64,000 nt of DNA from LZORAL124-50-18 sp051208045 (lineage in GTDB: Bacteria > Pseudomonadota > Gammaproteobacteria > Pseudomonadales > Oleiphilaceae), in NCBI GenBank assembly GCA_051208045.1, contig JBPJFY010000001.1:558001-622000 (forward strand), written 5' to 3'. The notes beneath the pieces are model-generated. The model worked only from the letters and a program-made list of their open reading frames with translations, was not told where the DNA came from and did no database searches. Made by a program: the position numbers and the translations under genes. Positions 61,714 through 64,000 of the stretch are shown piece after piece (position 1 is the stretch's first letter; each line of letters starts with the position of its first letter).

Positions 61714-63213
61714 TCATGCCCGTACTGTGCGATCCTGGGCCCAGGTCCGTAGCGCTGCCACCTCATCCTGCATTACGACCGACAGAGGTTGTGTGCTGGT
61801 GAGTTCACCGACGATGTGATTTTGTGTCAGTGACTGGCCAGCGGCATTCGCGGTGTAGAGTGCGGATACGATGGTCTGCTCGATTTCCGCCCCGGAAAAC
61901 CCCTCCGAAAGGCCCGCCAATTCACTGACTTGAAACTGTTCGGGCCGTTGCTGTCGTTTTTGCAGGTGAATCCGAAAAATAGCCTCACGTACTGCGGAGT
62001 CCGGGAGGTCCACAAAGAAAATTTCGTCCAACCGGCCCTTGCGAATCAACTCTGGCGGCAGTGTGTGTACCTTGTTTGCCGTGGCGACGATGAAAACCGG
62101 ATGATTTTTCTCCGACATCCAGGTGAGTAATGTACCCAGCAGGCGTTTGGATACGCCCTGATCGTTACTGTCCTGGCCGAGGCCTTTTTCCACCTCGTCC
62201 AGCCAGAGCACGCAGGGCGACATCAGCTCTGCTAACTGCAGTGCCTGCCGCAGGTTTTTTTCTGTCTCACCAAAAAATTTGTTGTACAGGCTGCCAAAAT
62301 CGAGCCGCAGCAATGGAAGTTGCCACAAACCCGCCACCGCTTTGGCGGCCAGACTTTTTCCACCACCCTGAATACCCAGAAGTAGAATCCCCTTGGGGGG
62401 CGATAGCGGACTGCTGGAAGAATTGCCCTGCGGGTTGGTTGATTCCAGGAAAGCCTTGGCACGCTTGGTCAGCCAGTCTTTGAGATTGTGCAGGCCCGCC
62501 ACATCCTGAAAGCGCGCGGTATCAAACTCAAAATTCAGCACACCCCCCATATCCATGAGGTCAAACTTGGCTTTGTTGACCTCCGGCAGGTCGGATTCTG
62601 TGATCGCACCGTCATCCACAATCGCGCCCCGGGCCAACCGACGCACTTCGGCGGTGGTTAATCCCTGCAGGCTCTTCACCAGACGTTGCAATGTGATCTG
62701 ATCGGTTTTCACTTTTTGGTTGTTTCGTTTCGACCAGATGGTCGCTTCTTCGCGCACAATGGCGGTGATCTGGTCGCCTTGAGGCAGGCTTAGAGTGAAT
62801 TTCGCTACAAAAGGACGGACTTCCGGCGGGATGGCCAATTCATGGCTGATCAAGATCAGCGTGTGACCCAGCCGCGCGTAGTCCAAAGCAATGTCCTTGA
62901 TGTGGCGGATGATCTTCGGATTGTCATCCAGGTAGGGATGGAAGTCGCATAAGACATAGATGGCACTGCTGGCCTGCTGTTTGATATACTCCAGCACAGC
63001 CTCCGGTTCTTGCTTTTTGTCTTCTCGTTCCAGCTCAAATCCAAACCCAAGGCGTTGAATGCCTCCGGTCACTGTCCAACTGAACAGCGGGAGTCCTTTT
63101 TTCAGAGCGAGGCGCGTCACCATATCCAGCGCACGTCGCTCTTCCTGTGTTTCGATGACGATGACTGGAACTTGCGAATCAATTATCAGGCTGAGATCAT
63201 GAACTTCCGGCAT
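61714..63213 (-). CDS. Ycf46-like AAA+ ATPase
   Basis: A 499-residue cytoplasmic protein when started at ATG 63213; a TTG at 63246 would add 11 residues. The N-terminal 230 residues form a degenerate RecA-like part. The C-terminal AAA+ module has Walker A LLLGIQGGGKSLAAK, Walker B CVLWLDEVEKGLG, sensor VATANK and the RKGRLDEIFFVDLP arginine finger. The layout matches Ycf46-type ATPases, which are linked in cyanobacteria to inorganic-carbon use, and have no settled role in heterotrophs. It is divergent from the phosphoribulokinase gene, about 110 bases apart, so the two may share control. Confidence 0.82.
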   Translation of the reverse strand: MPEVHDLSLIIDSQVPVIVIETQEERRALDMVTRLALKKGLPLFSWTVTGGIQRLGFGFELEREDKKQEPEAVLEYIKQQASSAIYVLCDFHPYLDDNPKIIRHIKDIALDYARLGHTLILISHELAIPPEVRPFVAKFTLSLPQGDQITAIVREEATIWSKRNNQKVKTDQITLQRLVKSLQGLTTAEVRRLARGAIVDDGAITESDLPEVNKAKFDLMDMGGVLNFEFDTARFQDVAGLHNLKDWLTKRAKAFLESTNPQGNSSSSPLSPPKGILLLGIQGGGKSLAAKAVAGLWQLPLLRLDFGSLYNKFFGETEKNLRQALQLAELMSPCVLWLDEVEKGLGQDSNDQGVSKRLLGTLLTWMSEKNHPVFIVATANKVHTLPPELIRKGRLDEIFFVDLPDSAVREAIFRIHLQKRQQRPEQFQVSELAGLSEGFSGAEIEQTIVSALYTANAAGQSLTQNHIVGELTSTQPLSVVMQDEVAALRTWAQDRTVRA

Positions 63214-63272
63214 GGGGCAGGTGTTTCCTTTCCTAGCGTCACTCAAGGCTGCGTATCACAGTGAGTGGATGG

Positions 63273-63300
63273 TTGATCTGAACAATATTAACAGTGTAAT
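63273..63300 (+). promoter_or_regulatory. Putative phosphoribulokinase promoter
   Basis: TTGATC (63273-63278), a 16-base spacer and TGTAAT (63295-63300) fit a sigma-70 promoter (4 of 6 and 5 of 6). The predicted start is about 16 bases before ATG 63323, so the leader would be very short. Confidence 0.4.
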
Positions 63301-63322
63301 ACAGGCTAGCAGGGTTGAGTGA

Positions 63323-64000
63323 ATGTCTACGCGTTATCCTATTATAGCGGTGACTGGTTCGTCTGGCGCGGGCACCACCACGACCGGTCAGATTTTCAGC
63401 AAAGTCTTTGACGATGAGGGCATTCGTGCGGCCTCGGTGAATGGGGACAGCTTTCACAAGTATACCCGTGAACAAATGGCAAAGCTGGCTGCGAAAGGGC
63501 AGCATGGCGAAAAGAATCACTTTTCTCTGGCAGCGAACCACATTGATAAGCTGGATGCACTCTTTCAGGACTATGGCGCTACCGGCACCGGTCAATTCCG
63601 GCATTATGTGCATGATGATGATCGTGCCTTGATTGCTGCCGGGTATAAACCGGGCACGTTCACTTCCTGGTCCACCTTGCCAGCAAAGACCGATTTACTC
63701 TTTTATGAAGGGCTTCATGGTGGTGTAGTGAATGAGCAGTTTAACATCGCCCAACATGTGGACCTGTTGATCGGCGTGGTGCCCATTGTTAACCTCGAAT
63801 GGATTCAGAAGATTCATCGTGATACCGCGTATCGAGGCTATTCTCATGCTCATGTGGTGGACACAATCATCAAGCGTATGGATGATTACGTGCGGGATAT
63901 CGTGCCTCAGTTTGCGCATACCGACATTAACTTCCAGCGCGTCCCCATGGTGGATACGTCGAATCCATTCGCCATGAAAGAGGTGCCACAGGACCATGAA
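63323..64000 (+). CDS. Phosphoribulokinase/PrkB family protein (C-terminus beyond the window)
   Basis: The frame is open from ATG 63323 to the last base (226 residues of an expected 285-290). It has the P-loop VTGSSGAGTTTTG, the SFHKYTREQM motif, FYEGLHGGVV, and WIQKIHRDTAYRG and MVDTSNPFA. These are shared by class I phosphoribulokinase and by E. coli PrkB, whose substrate is not settled, so the name alone does not prove a Calvin cycle. No RuBisCO gene is in this window. Confidence 0.9.
   Translation, partial: MSTRYPIIAVTGSSGAGTTTTGQIFSKVFDDEGIRAASVNGDSFHKYTREQMAKLAAKGQHGEKNHFSLAANHIDKLDALFQDYGATGTGQFRHYVHDDDRALIAAGYKPGTFTSWSTLPAKTDLLFYEGLHGGVVNEQFNIAQHVDLLIGVVPIVNLEWIQKIHRDTAYRGYSHAHVVDTIIKRMDDYVRDIVPQFAHTDINFQRVPMVDTSNPFAMKEVPQDHE

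Noticed and set aside
63323..64000. Phosphoribulokinase as proof of carbon fixation
   Set aside because: E. coli PrkB-type proteins share the same motifs, and no RuBisCO gene is present.

Overview
The window is core chromosome of a motile, Gram-negative gammaproteobacterium, most like the Pseudomonadales/Oceanospirillales. The gene orders support this: asmA-hisB-hisH-hisF, gpmI-envC-ctpA-yibQ divergent from yibN-grxC-secB-trmL, motA-motB-rsgA-orn-queG, and nnr-tsaE-amiB-mutL-miaA-hfq-hflX-hflK-hflC-yjeT-hisZ-purA. MutL carries the DMHA-type endonuclease motif, as in bacteria that repair mismatches without MutH. I cannot name genus or species from sequence alone. I see no phage, insertion sequence, CRISPR array, rRNA or tRNA. 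Both ends cut a gene: asmA on the left, a phosphoribulokinase on the right.

Layout. 1-5.0 kb: asmA (partial), an SRPBCC protein and histidine genes hisB, hisH and hisF; hisA, usually between hisH and hisF, is absent. 5.0-13.2 kb: a CheW protein with an inserted zinc-binding CZB domain, then the envelope/glycolysis operon gpmI-envC-ctpA-yibQ and the divergent yibN-grxC-secB-trmL block. 13.2-18.2 kb: a TetR/membrane-fusion/RND efflux operon whose upstream region holds two adjacent palindromes. 18.4-29.5 kb: a lipase-like hydrolase, two very large 7TMR-DISM hybrid histidine kinases with a small four-helix membrane protein between them, and an HDOD/GAF-like protein. 29.8-36.2 kb: motAB, rsgA, orn, queG and a soluble receiver-receiver-kinase. 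36.5-49.8 kb: the long nnr-to-purA housekeeping block. 49.9-56.2 kb: the sufBCDSATE iron-sulfur operon behind a promoter that overlaps a near-consensus IscR type 1 site. 56.4-64 kb: a lipoprotein metallopeptidase, a giant PilZ/DUF1631/GGDEF/EAL protein with degenerate catalytic motifs, a Ycf46-like AAA ATPase and a divergent phosphoribulokinase.

How the genes fit together. EnvC (8.2 kb) and the LysM amidase AmiB (38.6 kb) are the activator and enzyme for septal peptidoglycan splitting. MotAB, CheW-CZB, the PilZ/GGDEF/EAL protein, the HDOD protein and three hybrid kinases make the window unusually rich in motility and signalling genes. SecB, the YidC-linked YibN and HflKC serve protein export and membrane quality control.

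The most promising unusual system is the 19.4-27.5 kb signalling operon. The first kinase ends in a receiver and a phosphotransfer domain. The second has its own receiver and ends in a domain resembling the ChiS-family DNA-binding domain. Together they could form a phosphorelay from membrane to DNA with no soluble response regulator. This is inference from domain order and from remembered family motifs; no database search was possible.
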